A stretch of DNA of 64,000 nucleotides. It comes from an uncultured Thiothrix sp. Its GTDB lineage: Bacteria > Pseudomonadota > Gammaproteobacteria > Thiotrichales > Thiotrichaceae. The stretch lies in contig NZ_CALMZC010000037.1 of assembly GCF_937873765.1 (NCBI RefSeq), positions 98,359-162,358 on the forward strand, given 5' to 3'. Position numbers and translations under genes: made by a program. Under the pieces are notes generated by a model. That model was not told the origin of the DNA. It saw only the letters and a list, made by a program, of their open reading frames with translations, and made no database searches. Shown here piece after piece: positions 35,138 to 42,678 of the stretch. The stretch's first letter is position 1; the number at the start of each line of letters is the position of its first letter.

Positions 35138-35788
35138 ATGTTAGTAAGATTACTAGTAGTTTGCTTGTTGCTACTAACAAAAACGGTGTGGGCTGCTCCT
35201 TTGACTTGGAGCGAGAAACCTTATTCGCACTTTTCTGACCAAGAACCTTTAGTGGATTTGTTACAGACCTTAGCCTCTACGCAGAAAGTACCGGTGGTAG
35301 TTAGCCCCAATATTAAAGATGTCGTGAGCCTGCACTATAAGCAACAACTCCCTAAAGAGATTTTCAGTGATTTAGTCAAAACCTACGGACTGATTTGGTT
35401 CTTTGATGGCGAGACGCTATATGTCTATAAGGAAAATGAAGCACAGCGCGGCTCAGTGAGTTTAGAAAAAATGACTCCTCAAACCTTTACCACAGCCATG
35501 AAACGTTTGAATGTCTTGGACAGTCAGTATCACTGGGAAGTGTCTGAAGTGGATAATATGATTTATTTCACAGGTCCGGAGCGATTTGTGAGTGCTGTTT
35601 TAGATATGGCAAAAATCGTGGATACCCAAAAATTAGAGCGTCCACAAGTGTATAAGTGGGTCGATGCTAATGGGCGAGTGAATTACAGCAATGAACGCCC
35701 TGAAGCAACCAATGCTGATGTCAACAAGGATGTGGCTACTAAGGAGCGGTTCCCCGGTTTCGACGTGGTGGATGTCATTAATCGCTAA
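35138..35788 (+). CDS. Truncated SctC: secretin N0/N1 domains plus DUF4124 tail, no pore domain
   Basis: A 216-residue exported protein (signal peptide 1-19). Residues about 27-98 match the N0 domain of T3SS secretins (F-S-D-Q-E-P-L-V-D-L-L-Q-T-L-A, V-V-V-S-P-N-I-K, then G-L-I-W-F-F-D-G-E-T-L-Y-V-Y). About 106-162 look like N1. Full SctC proteins continue for 300 to 400 more residues with the secretin beta-barrel. Here the chain instead ends in a DUF4124 motif (V-Y-K-W-V-D-A-N-G-R-V-N-Y-S near 171-184). The downstream sequence goes straight into sctD with no secretin remnant. It may connect the SctD ring to another envelope component. Confidence 0.78.
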   Translation: MLVRLLVVCLLLLTKTVWAAPLTWSEKPYSHFSDQEPLVDLLQTLASTQKVPVVVSPNIKDVVSLHYKQQLPKEIFSDLVKTYGLIWFFDGETLYVYKENEAQRGSVSLEKMTPQTFTTAMKRLNVLDSQYHWEVSEVDNMIYFTGPERFVSAVLDMAKIVDTQKLERPQVYKWVDANGRVNYSNERPEATNADVNKDVATKERFPGFDVVDVINR

Positions 35789-35858
35789 TTTTTCGTGTGG
35801 AGTTTTTCCTGTGAAATTATTAACTCACCACGATTTTTGAAAAAGAGCCCCAAATCCT

Positions 35859-37196
35859 ATGAGCATGCAGCACACCCCCTACTTATTGAAAGTGCTTAGT
35901 GGCAGCAATGCTGGTGCTTTAGTTCGCTTAAAGACGGGCGACACAGTCATCGGCAAGTCGATGTCTAGCGATATTATTCTGCACGATGAAAATATTGCTG
36001 ACTCACATATCAAGTTAAGAGTTGAAGAAGAAGCTATTAACTTAGAGGTGCTGGCTAAACCCTTATTAATTGATAACAAAGAAATTGATTTAGGCTCTCA
36101 TCCTCTCAAACCCTATCAAGTGGTGAGTTTAGGTAGTATTGATTTTTTTGTTGCAGATGTGCGTAAGCCCGGACGGCGCGGAGCTGAAACTAGACCTTCT
36201 GAATCCGTAGTACCCCCAACGGTTAGAGCCACGAAACCTACTGAGAATATACCACCTGTTGCAAACTTGCGTTCTGAACCGATGGAGTTAAAGCCTAAAT
36301 CAAAGGCTTTAGGTTGGAGTTTGTTGTTGGTAGGCTTAGGGTTGCTGCTACTTGCGAACTTATTATTTTTAAAACCTTATCTTAGTGGTCTAGCCGAGAA
36401 AGTAGGTTTAAGTGAATCAGCCGAGCAGCGCGCACAGGAATTGCTCAAAAAGCTACAACCCACTGATTTAACCCTAGTGCGTGATCCCGATGGGCGCACG
36501 GCTATCTCTGGTTATGTGCAAACTCGTGATGATAAGCGTAAGTTGATGAATCAGGCCTTATTGGCAGGGAGTGGGATTAATTATCGTGTCTGGGTACGCG
36601 AGGATTTAGTCGCGAATGCCACCCAAGTAGCTCGTGCTTTAGGACAGAACGATTTGTCTTTTAGCAATTTAGAACAAGGCAAATTAGCAGCACATGGTTA
36701 TGTGAGTGATGAGGCGGATTGGGCACAGATTAAAGCTAATATCATGTCAGATGTTAGTGGTATTCAATCGATTGATGATCGATCTGTCCAAACCTTGATC
36801 AAGCGCAAGGAAGCTTTGGTGCAGTTTATCGAGAAAAAAGGCCTGTCTAGCCGCGTTAAGGTTACTATCGAAAAGGCTCGTATTAAAGTTGACGGCGAGT
36901 TGACCCAAAACGAATTAAAACGTTGGGCTACTTTATATGATGAATTTACTCAAACAAATGGAACAGGTCCGACTATCGTTGAGAACCTATATAACGTGCG
37001 TGATCGCCTTAAGTTAGTGATCAGAAGCGTTAGCGTAGGTGACACACCGTTCCTAGTTTCCAAAGATGGTAAGAAGTATATGGAGGGTTCTAGTCTGGGG
37101 AATGATTATTTCATTAAGAAAATTACTCCAGATCATGTGCTTCTTTCAAATAATGGTATCGAAATACCAATGTATTATGGTGTAGAGGATAAATAA
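35859..37196 (+). CDS. sctD: SctD, outer inner-membrane ring protein
   Basis: A 445-residue protein with the SctD layout: an N-terminal FHA-like cytoplasmic domain (about 8-100, with I-G-K-S-M-S-S-D-I-I), a Pro-rich linker, one membrane helix (about 151-171) and periplasmic BON-like/ring-building repeats (R-D-P-D-G-R-T-A-I-S-G-Y-V near 203-215 and later copies). The length is normal. Its stop overlaps the sctE start as TAATG. In canonical systems SctD binds the SctC N0 domain, which this locus keeps. Confidence 0.93.
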   Translation: MSMQHTPYLLKVLSGSNAGALVRLKTGDTVIGKSMSSDIILHDENIADSHIKLRVEEEAINLEVLAKPLLIDNKEIDLGSHPLKPYQVVSLGSIDFFVADVRKPGRRGAETRPSESVVPPTVRATKPTENIPPVANLRSEPMELKPKSKALGWSLLLVGLGLLLLANLLFLKPYLSGLAEKVGLSESAEQRAQELLKKLQPTDLTLVRDPDGRTAISGYVQTRDDKRKLMNQALLAGSGINYRVWVREDLVANATQVARALGQNDLSFSNLEQGKLAAHGYVSDEADWAQIKANIMSDVSGIQSIDDRSVQTLIKRKEALVQFIEKKGLSSRVKVTIEKARIKVDGELTQNELKRWATLYDEFTQTNGTGPTIVENLYNVRDRLKLVIRSVSVGDTPFLVSKDGKKYMEGSSLGNDYFIKKITPDHVLLSNNGIEIPMYYGVEDK

Positions 37197-37405
37197 TGAT
37201 TTTACAAATAGAGCAAAACCTCAAAAATGATATTTCAGGTATTTACAAGAATGAAATTCTTGAAAAATTCAGCCAAGTAGCATCAGAAGTACGGTTTGAG
37301 TTAAACCAGGGGGTAGAGCCAGCAGAATATGAAAAATTAAATAAATTTCTGCAGGCACTAGAGGCGGGTTCGGAGGTAGTGGAACAGGTCTGGTCCCAGA
37401 AATAA
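37196..37405 (+). CDS. sctE: SctE-type needle co-chaperone (YscE/EscE-like)
   Basis: A 69-residue helical protein directly after sctD with a TAATG overlap. The second half (G-V-E-P-A-E-Y-E-K-L-N-K-F-L-Q-A-L-E) fits the helix-turn-helix of YscE/SsaE proteins. In Yersinia, YscE and YscG hold the needle subunit YscF in the cytoplasm. Order and size support this, since a candidate needle gene and a TPR chaperone follow. Sequence similarity alone is weak. Confidence 0.7.
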   Translation: MILQIEQNLKNDISGIYKNEILEKFSQVASEVRFELNQGVEPAEYEKLNKFLQALEAGSEVVEQVWSQK

Positions 37406-37417
37406 GGGATGTGACTT

Positions 37418-37435
37418 GGCATGGAGCGCAATGCC
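37418..37435 (+). repeat. Small hairpin after sctE
   Basis: GGCAT (37418-37422) and ATGCC (37431-37435) form a five-base-pair stem with an eight-base loop in the 107-base gap before the sctF-position gene. No clear U-tract follows. It is a weak element. Confidence 0.3.
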
Positions 37436-37512
37436 TCTCTATTTATTGTTCCCTGCGTTTGATGTAAAAATCATCGGGAATTCTATAATTTTTAATTAGG
37501 AGTTAATTCATA

Positions 37513-37716
37513 ATGTCAGTACTTGATACTAGCTCATTTTCAGATGCTATTAGTAAAATGCAAGCAACCAATAATGCTATGTTACAGTTTCAAGAGCAAT
37601 CTGTAGCAGAGAATAGAAGGTTTAGTATTGAAAGCACTACACTTGAGCATGAGGCCTCTGTAACTGAGCGGATGCAAGGTATCATGCAAACACTAGCCAG
37701 AAACTCATCTAGCTAA
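37513..37716 (+). CDS. Small protein in the SctF (needle subunit) position
   Basis: A 67-residue, cysteine-free, helical and polar protein, preceded by AGGAG about nine bases upstream. It lies between sctE and a TPR chaperone gene, exactly where yscF sits in the yscC-D-E-F-G-H-I-J order. Needle subunits are usually about 80 residues with a W-x-x-L-like turn, which is absent here. Homology is therefore not shown by sequence. Large gaps on both sides (107 and 87 bases) and a strong hairpin just after the stop suggest a differently expressed, abundant structural subunit. Confidence 0.6.
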   Translation: MSVLDTSSFSDAISKMQATNNAMLQFQEQSVAENRRFSIESTTLEHEASVTERMQGIMQTLARNSSS

Positions 37717-37736
37717 TCGCTAATTAAGTAAGGCTT

Positions 37737-37763
37737 GGCACTGTGCCTAATAGGTGCAGTGCC
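37737..37763 (+). repeat. Strong hairpin just downstream of the SctF-position gene
   Basis: GGCACTGTGCCT (37737-37748) pairs with AGGTGCAGTGCC (37752-37763) over 12 positions (two wobble pairs) with an AAT loop. It starts 20 bases after the stop. The downstream sequence is AT-rich but not a proper T-run. It could act as a partial terminator or 3' stabiliser, raising the level of the small subunit relative to downstream genes. Confidence 0.7.
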
Positions 37764-37803
37764 ATAATTAAATAGTAAATATTGCATTAATAAAGAGAAA
37801 ATA

Positions 37804-38169
37804 ATGAAAGCAACGACTGAAATTCTTCAATTATTATCTGAGGTAGGTTACATGGCCTGTTTTAAAGGCGATTCAGTACGTTCTCAAATGATTATGGAGG
37901 GCGTGGATGCAATTGCTAGAGAACAGTCATCAATCAAAATGGGGGTAGCAGTAGCGAAAATGTATGCGGGGGATATGGATGGGGCTATTTCTATTTTCCG
38001 TAACCAAGTATTAGCGAAAGAGCCTGAGCACATGAGTGCTAAATGTTTCTTAGGTATCGCTTTAAATCTTTCTGGTGAAACTGATGAAGCGCGTACCCTA
38101 TTTGAAGAAGTATCGTTGCGTGGTAACTCAGACGAAAAAGGCATTGCCGATTTTTATTTGTCTAAGTAA
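37804..38169 (+). CDS. sctG: SctG-type TPR chaperone
   Basis: A 121-residue protein with three degenerate TPR-like helical hairpins (A-V-A-K-M-Y-A-G-D-M-D-G-A-I-S-I-F near 49-65, A-K-C-F-L-G-I-A-L-N-L-S-G-E near 79-92). It takes the place of YscG/PscG, which with YscE keeps needle subunits monomeric before export. HrpB1-like proteins are an alternative label. Gene order supports SctG. Confidence 0.75.
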   Translation: MKATTEILQLLSEVGYMACFKGDSVRSQMIMEGVDAIAREQSSIKMGVAVAKMYAGDMDGAISIFRNQVLAKEPEHMSAKCFLGIALNLSGETDEARTLFEEVSLRGNSDEKGIADFYLSK

Positions 38170-38188
38170 TTAAAACTAGGATATTGTC

Positions 38189-38755
38189 ATGGTAGATCCG
38201 AGCTTATTAGGTATTCAACTACCCGTCCCTAATGCCCAAGTTAGTCCGCAACCTTTGCCTACACCAGAGGCTATGGACTCGACACGCTTCCAGGATCTCT
38301 TAACTAATATAGGACAAGGGGGGCAAATCGATTCCCCCTCGATGCGTGATCAACCAGTCCTACAAAGAGTTGGCTCAACAGAAGCAAGTACACCCGCGTT
38401 TAGTGATGCTTTGATTGAACGTGTGACGGGGATGGATAAATCTTATCATTCCATTATGGAGCAACTGAAGAATCGCCCACAGCTCTCTTCTTATATGGAT
38501 GAGTTTAATCCTAGCAGTTCTAAAAACCTACGTACCTACCCGAGTGTATCTACTAGTTCTGGAAATCAAGCTAATCAACTACAGGAAATGTTTGATAACA
38601 CGCGCAAAGGTAATGTCGCTATGCTCAATTACGAGCGCGATATTAATACATGGGCAATGAATTTCCAGATGTGGTCTTCAGGTGTTGAGTTAGCCTCATC
38701 AATTGTGTCGCAACTCTCTAGAGGTTTCCAAACTCTCTTTAGAGCAAGTGGTTAA
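38189..38755 (+). CDS. sctI: SctI, inner rod protein
   Basis: A 188-residue protein. The N-terminal two thirds are polar, Ser/Gln/Pro-rich and probably disordered. The C-terminal 50 residues form amphipathic helices ending in S-R-G-F-Q-T-L-F-R-A-S-G, as in the rod domain of SctI/HrpB2 proteins (consensus ending in G-x-x-T-L-F). SctI polymerises under the needle and anchors it to the export gate. It is encoded directly before sctJ, as in other T3SS operons. Confidence 0.8.
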   Translation: MVDPSLLGIQLPVPNAQVSPQPLPTPEAMDSTRFQDLLTNIGQGGQIDSPSMRDQPVLQRVGSTEASTPAFSDALIERVTGMDKSYHSIMEQLKNRPQLSSYMDEFNPSSSKNLRTYPSVSTSSGNQANQLQEMFDNTRKGNVAMLNYERDINTWAMNFQMWSSGVELASSIVSQLSRGFQTLFRASG

Positions 38756-38779
38756 TCATAAAATCTTAAGAAGGTTGCA

Positions 38780-39385
38780 ATGAATAAGAAGACAATAAAA
38801 AGCAAACCAGCCCTTTTACTGTTTATACTTTTCGCGTTAGTAGGGTGTAAAACCGATTTATACAGTGGTTTAGGCGAGCAAGATGCCAATAATATGTTAG
38901 CAATTATGCTCAACCAGGGCATTTCTGCTGAAAAAATCATTGATAAAAAGACCAATACTTACACCTTAAGTGTAGATAAGTCGAATATTCCATCCGCAGT
39001 GCGTTTGTTGCAGGAGCATGGTTATCCGAAAGAGAAAGTTTTTTCAGTTAATGAGATGTTCCAAAAAGATGGTTTAATTTCCTCGCCAACTGAAGAGCGC
39101 GCCCGTTTTATTTTTGCCCTCTCGCAAAGTGTACAAGAGACATTAACGCAGATCGATGGTGTATTAGTCGCGCGGGTGCATGTTGTTTTGCCAGAAAATA
39201 GTGCTTCCGGTCAACAATTAAAACCTTCCTCTGCTTCAGTCTTCATTAAATATCATCCTGCTTATGATTTAGAGAGTATGAAATCTGAAATTAAACTAAT
39301 TGTTGAAAAGAGCATTGAAGGCTTGAGTTATGATAAGGTTTCAGTTGTCATGGTGCCTGCTCAATTGAATAAAATAGAAAAATAA
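38780..39385 (+). CDS. sctJ: SctJ, inner-membrane ring lipoprotein without C-terminal helix
   Basis: A 201-residue lipoprotein: signal with lipobox L-V-G-C (Cys23), then the two ring-building domains of the YscJ/FliF family (L-Y-S-G-L-G-E-Q-D-A-N-N-M-L near 27-40, and R-V-H-V-V-L-P-E-N near 132-140). Typical SctJ proteins are about 240 to 270 residues and end with a membrane helix and short basic tail. Here the chain stops after the second domain. It would be tethered only by its lipid. It is followed by a GNAT gene after 11 bases. Confidence 0.93.
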   Translation: MNKKTIKSKPALLLFILFALVGCKTDLYSGLGEQDANNMLAIMLNQGISAEKIIDKKTNTYTLSVDKSNIPSAVRLLQEHGYPKEKVFSVNEMFQKDGLISSPTEERARFIFALSQSVQETLTQIDGVLVARVHVVLPENSASGQQLKPSSASVFIKYHPAYDLESMKSEIKLIVEKSIEGLSYDKVSVVMVPAQLNKIEK

Positions 39386-39396
39386 TACCTCATATT

Positions 39397-39843
39397 ATGA
39401 TTCGTGCTTACCAGAAAGAAGATTTAACCCATGTGTCCGAAATATATCGGCGAGCTAGACCTTATGAATTAGGTTTTGAAACAAGTCAGTTTGAGTTCTA
39501 TAGCCTGTTAGACGAGCCAGACAACTTAAAGCGCTTCTTGCAATCGACTGTTTTTGTCTTAGAAGAGGAAGGCGAGCTTAAAGGTTTTGGCGGCTATGTG
39601 CATGATTATATTGCATGGCTCTATGTAGACCCGAAGGTTCATCGGCAGAAAGTGGGACTGCGTTTACTTAAATATATGCTGGAAAAATTAAAGCATAAAA
39701 AACAGCTACGTATTTCTATCGTGAAGTCTAATCTGGCAGCACGTGCTTGCTATGAAGCATTGGGCTTTCATGAGCAAGCAACCTTCAGTTTTAATTTCCA
39801 AGGGCAAATGTTAGAAGGCTTACGCATGACGCGTGAGCTTTGA
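39397..39843 (+). CDS. GNAT-family N-acetyltransferase
   Basis: A 148-residue acetyltransferase. The acetyl-CoA-binding segment is visible near residues 75-90 (L-Y-V-D-P-K-V-H-R-Q-K-V-G-L-R-L), followed by N-L-A-A-R-A-C-Y-E-A-L-G-F-H near 108-122, typical of GNATs. The substrate is unknown. It starts 11 bases after sctJ and may be co-transcribed with the plus T3SS arm, but a functional link is unproven. Its end overlaps the converging acyltransferase gene. Confidence 0.9.
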   Translation: MIRAYQKEDLTHVSEIYRRARPYELGFETSQFEFYSLLDEPDNLKRFLQSTVFVLEEEGELKGFGGYVHDYIAWLYVDPKVHRQKVGLRLLKYMLEKLKHKKQLRISIVKSNLAARACYEALGFHEQATFSFNFQGQMLEGLRMTREL

Positions 39844-40761
39844 ATAAGGATTTTCATCCTGTCTGGGACGAGTTTTAAAGAGTTTCAACAACCACATATA
39901 TTGTGTAGGGTGCTGACGGATCAGTTTCTCAAAACTAGCATTCATATTCGTAACGTCTTCCAGAGCATCCAAAGCCCCAAAACCCTCCAATGCAGGCTCG
40001 ATTTGGATCTGATATTTACCCGTTTTATGATCAAAAAAACTCATAAGCGGAAAGGCACAAGCCCTGCCTAATTTAGCAATCCGTGCCGGCGTGGCTAAAG
40101 TTGATTTTTCAGCTTGAAAGAAAGGTGCAAACACAGAGTGCTTCTCACCATGATCTTGATCAGGCAAGAAAAACAGAAGCTTACCTGGCTCTAAAGAGCG
40201 AACCAGCTTGATCATGCCTTCTTCGCGGGAAACGACAAATTGCACATCACGCAAGCGGCTACGCATGATAAGCCAATTAAAGACAGGATTTTTAAAAGGC
40301 TTGTAGGAACCATAAGCTTTGAAATGCTCGCCAATAGCCACAGGTGCAAATTCTAGCCAGACACTATGTCCTAGCAGCAGCATAATATTTTGATTTTTGG
40401 CGATGGCTTGCTGTAAATGTTCTTGGCCACTGAGGTGAATGTTTTTATATAAGTGCTTTCTTGAGCGGAAGAACAGTAGGCTGTAATCCAGTAAGGCACA
40501 GGCATATTCTTGTAAGTTTGCTAAAGCAAATTGTTCACGTTCTGCTGGCGTCAGTTTGGGAAAAGCAATATCTAAATTTACCAAAATGATTTGGCGGCGC
40601 TTGGTGTTGTGCTTATACATCAAGCTACCTAGCTGTTTGCCTAAACCATGCCGAACTTGCCAAGGCAAAAAAGCTAATAAGCTTAAGCTTGCCACCGCCC
40701 ACCAGCTAAGCCAATAACGTGGATGTAAGAGATTTTTTGGTAGGTGATAAGAGCTTGCCAC
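39820..40761 (-). CDS. LpxL/HtrB-family lipid A acyltransferase
   Basis: A 313-residue protein with an N-terminal membrane helix (about 18-36) and the catalytic H-x4-E motif (H-S-V-W-L-E, His132 and Glu137). It should add a secondary acyl chain to lipid A, or a related lipid, at the inner membrane. The F-L-P-D-Q-D-H-G segment near 200 is also typical. It lies at the end of the hemH-cinA-like operon. Confidence 0.9.
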   Translation of the reverse strand: MASSYHLPKNLLHPRYWLSWWAVASLSLLAFLPWQVRHGLGKQLGSLMYKHNTKRRQIILVNLDIAFPKLTPAEREQFALANLQEYACALLDYSLLFFRSRKHLYKNIHLSGQEHLQQAIAKNQNIMLLLGHSVWLEFAPVAIGEHFKAYGSYKPFKNPVFNWLIMRSRLRDVQFVVSREEGMIKLVRSLEPGKLLFFLPDQDHGEKHSVFAPFFQAEKSTLATPARIAKLGRACAFPLMSFFDHKTGKYQIQIEPALEGFGALDALEDVTNMNASFEKLIRQHPTQYMWLLKLFKTRPRQDENPYSKLTRHA

Positions 40762-40769
40762 TGCTGAAC

Positions 40770-41534
40770 TTAGAACGCCTCAGTGTTAATACGAGCGCAG
40801 CTTACTTGGTCGGTTTGCATACGAGTTTCAAACCAAGTAGCTGCGGGTTTAACGGCAGCACGTTTGCCTTTTAAGCCAAAATCAATTTGGAAGCGATTCT
40901 CTGTACTGGGTAAGCTAGATAAGCGTACTTCAGGAAAGGTTATCAGCAACTCCTCCATCATAGGAATTAGTTCACTTTCGGGGGCATTTTCCAACATCCA
41001 ACGTTGATCAATATTAGGCTCGGTATCATGAAAATGCCGATAGTGTGTGTCCAGAACCCATTCAATCATCGGCCAAGCCATATTCGGAAAACCGGGTACA
41101 AAATGATGATTTAGCACTTTAAATCCGGCAATTTGATTCACCGGATTCGGAATTAAACTAGCTCCATCAGGTAAATCTGCCATACGAATCCGATTAGGAT
41201 AGGCATGCTCGCCAAATCGACGCTCAATAATCGCCTGTAATTGCGGATGGCGAATTAAGCGCCGCCCCAAGGCTGCAGCGGCACATTGGCGGGTTAAATC
41301 ATCAGGGGTTGCCCCAATCCCACCAAAACTAAACACTATCTCAGCGGTTTGCAGCGTTTCTTGTAGTGTTTGAAGTAAGAGCGGGTATTCGTCACCAACC
41401 ATGCGTACCCAAGCTAAAACCAACCCGCGTGCTTGTAACATGGCTAAGACAGCGGGTAAGTGTTTATCTTGGCGTGAACCATTTAATAATTCATCTCCAA
41501 TCAAGATTAAGCCAACTTTACCGCTAGTTTTCAT
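40770..41534 (-). CDS. CinA-like molybdopterin-binding-domain protein
   Basis: A 254-residue protein with a MoaB/Mog-like fold (L-I-G-D-E-L-L-N-G near 10-18, F-S-F-G-G-I-G-A-T-P-D-D-L-T near 68-81), as in the N-terminal part of CinA. The C-terminal nicotinamide-nucleotide deamidase domain is absent. I chose the ATG at 41534, which overlaps the hemH stop as TAATG; the open frame extends upstream into hemH. The exact reaction is unknown; pyrophosphatase activity on ADP-ribose or NAD-related compounds is known for the N domain of CinA. Confidence 0.87.
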   Translation of the reverse strand: MKTSGKVGLILIGDELLNGSRQDKHLPAVLAMLQARGLVLAWVRMVGDEYPLLLQTLQETLQTAEIVFSFGGIGATPDDLTRQCAAAALGRRLIRHPQLQAIIERRFGEHAYPNRIRMADLPDGASLIPNPVNQIAGFKVLNHHFVPGFPNMAWPMIEWVLDTHYRHFHDTEPNIDQRWMLENAPESELIPMMEELLITFPEVRLSSLPSTENRFQIDFGLKGKRAAVKPAATWFETRMQTDQVSCARINTEAF

Positions 41535-42643
41535 TATGTTGCCCCTTGGTCTTGTGCGCGTTTTTGGGTTAATTCTGCCTGCTTTTGCAGGGTCTGACCA
41601 TTCCAATCGGGAGAAGTTTCTGCCCAACCCTGTGTATGCTGCTGAATCACATCACAAAGCATTTGAATATGCCGATAGTTAGTATTTAAAGCAGGTATAT
41701 ATTGATAGTGCTGCCCACCTGCTTGTAAGAAAAACTCTTTATTTTCAAGCTGAATTTCCTCCAAAGTTTCTAAACAGTCTGCTGCGAATCCGGGGCAAAT
41801 CACATCCACTGATTTCACGCCTTCTTTGGGCAAGGCTTCTAAAGTCTTGTCGGTATAAGGCTGTAGCCATTCCGCTTTACCAAAGCGCGATTGGAAAGTG
41901 ACACGATATTCATGCGGGCGTAAGTTCAAGTTTTCTGCTAATAAACGGGCTGTTTTTTGGCATTCGCAATAATACGGATCACCTAGAGTTAGGTTACGCT
42001 TAGGAATACCGTGGAAGGACATGACTAACACTTCACCGCGTAAGTTTTTATTCCAATAGTCAAATAAGCTTTGTGTCAGGGCTTCAATGTAATCGGGGTG
42101 ATCGTGGTAATGCGTAACGGTGCGCAATTCAGGCATCCATCGCCAGCGTTGTAACTCCTTGAAGGTCGCATCGAAGCTAGTTGCCGTAGTCGCGGCGCAA
42201 TATTGAGGATAGAGCGGTAAAATCAGTAAGCGGCGCACCCCTTCGGCTTTAAGTTTTAATAAGCCATCATGAATCGAGGGGTTGCCATAACGCATCGCCA
42301 ACTCGACTTTCACAGGGCCTTGAAAGCGCCGCTCTAATTCTTTTTGAATCGCGGCTTGTTGTTGGCGAGAAATACTCAGTAGGGGGGATCCTTGCTCCGT
42401 CCAAATCTTTTTATATTTCTCGGCACTCGCTGCGGGACGTTTAGGCAAAATAGCTAAATTCAGGATGGGATACCAGACTAAACGCGGGATTTCGACCACA
42501 CGGGGATCGGATAAAAACTCCTGTAAATAACGGCGCAATGAGGGCGCATCCGGTGCGTCCGGTGTACCTAAGTTGACTAAGAGCACCCCGGCACAATCAG
42601 CTTTTCCGTGAAAATAGTCTTGTTCGTTGACAAATCGGCTCAT
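41534..42643 (-). CDS. hemH: Ferrochelatase
   Basis: A 369-residue ferrochelatase with the V-L-L-V-N-L-G-T-P-D-A-P start, the active-site His in M-S-F-H-G-I-P near residue 205 and the C-terminal P-G-F-A-A-D-C-L-E-T-L-E-E motif. It inserts iron into protoporphyrin IX, completing the pathway of the hemCDXY cluster at the window's left end. The ATG at 42643 has AAGGA upstream; a longer frame begins inside the divergent gene. It is coupled to the CinA-like gene. Confidence 0.97.
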   Translation of the reverse strand: MSRFVNEQDYFHGKADCAGVLLVNLGTPDAPDAPSLRRYLQEFLSDPRVVEIPRLVWYPILNLAILPKRPAASAEKYKKIWTEQGSPLLSISRQQQAAIQKELERRFQGPVKVELAMRYGNPSIHDGLLKLKAEGVRRLLILPLYPQYCAATTATSFDATFKELQRWRWMPELRTVTHYHDHPDYIEALTQSLFDYWNKNLRGEVLVMSFHGIPKRNLTLGDPYYCECQKTARLLAENLNLRPHEYRVTFQSRFGKAEWLQPYTDKTLEALPKEGVKSVDVICPGFAADCLETLEEIQLENKEFFLQAGGQHYQYIPALNTNYRHIQMLCDVIQQHTQGWAETSPDWNGQTLQKQAELTQKRAQDQGAT

Positions 42644-42678
42644 GGTATCATCCTTATTTTCGACACGAAGGATACACC
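42644..42678. promoter_or_regulatory. Symmetric 35-base divergent start region
   Basis: The two start codons of hemH (minus) and the inositol-phosphatase gene (plus) are only 35 bases apart. The gap is an imperfect inverted repeat: ATCCTT (42650-42655) and AAGGAT (42668-42673) with matching GGT/ACC ends. The AAGGAT units are the ribosome-binding sites of the two genes. Promoters must lie inside the opposing genes. It could form a hairpin or be bound by a shared regulator. Confidence 0.5.

Noticed and set aside
24796..39385. Flagellar export apparatus
   Set aside because: The locus has an FHA-type SctD, a lipoprotein SctJ, secretin N-domains and the ysc-like E-F-G-I-J order, and lacks FliF, FliG, FliM, hook and flagellin genes.
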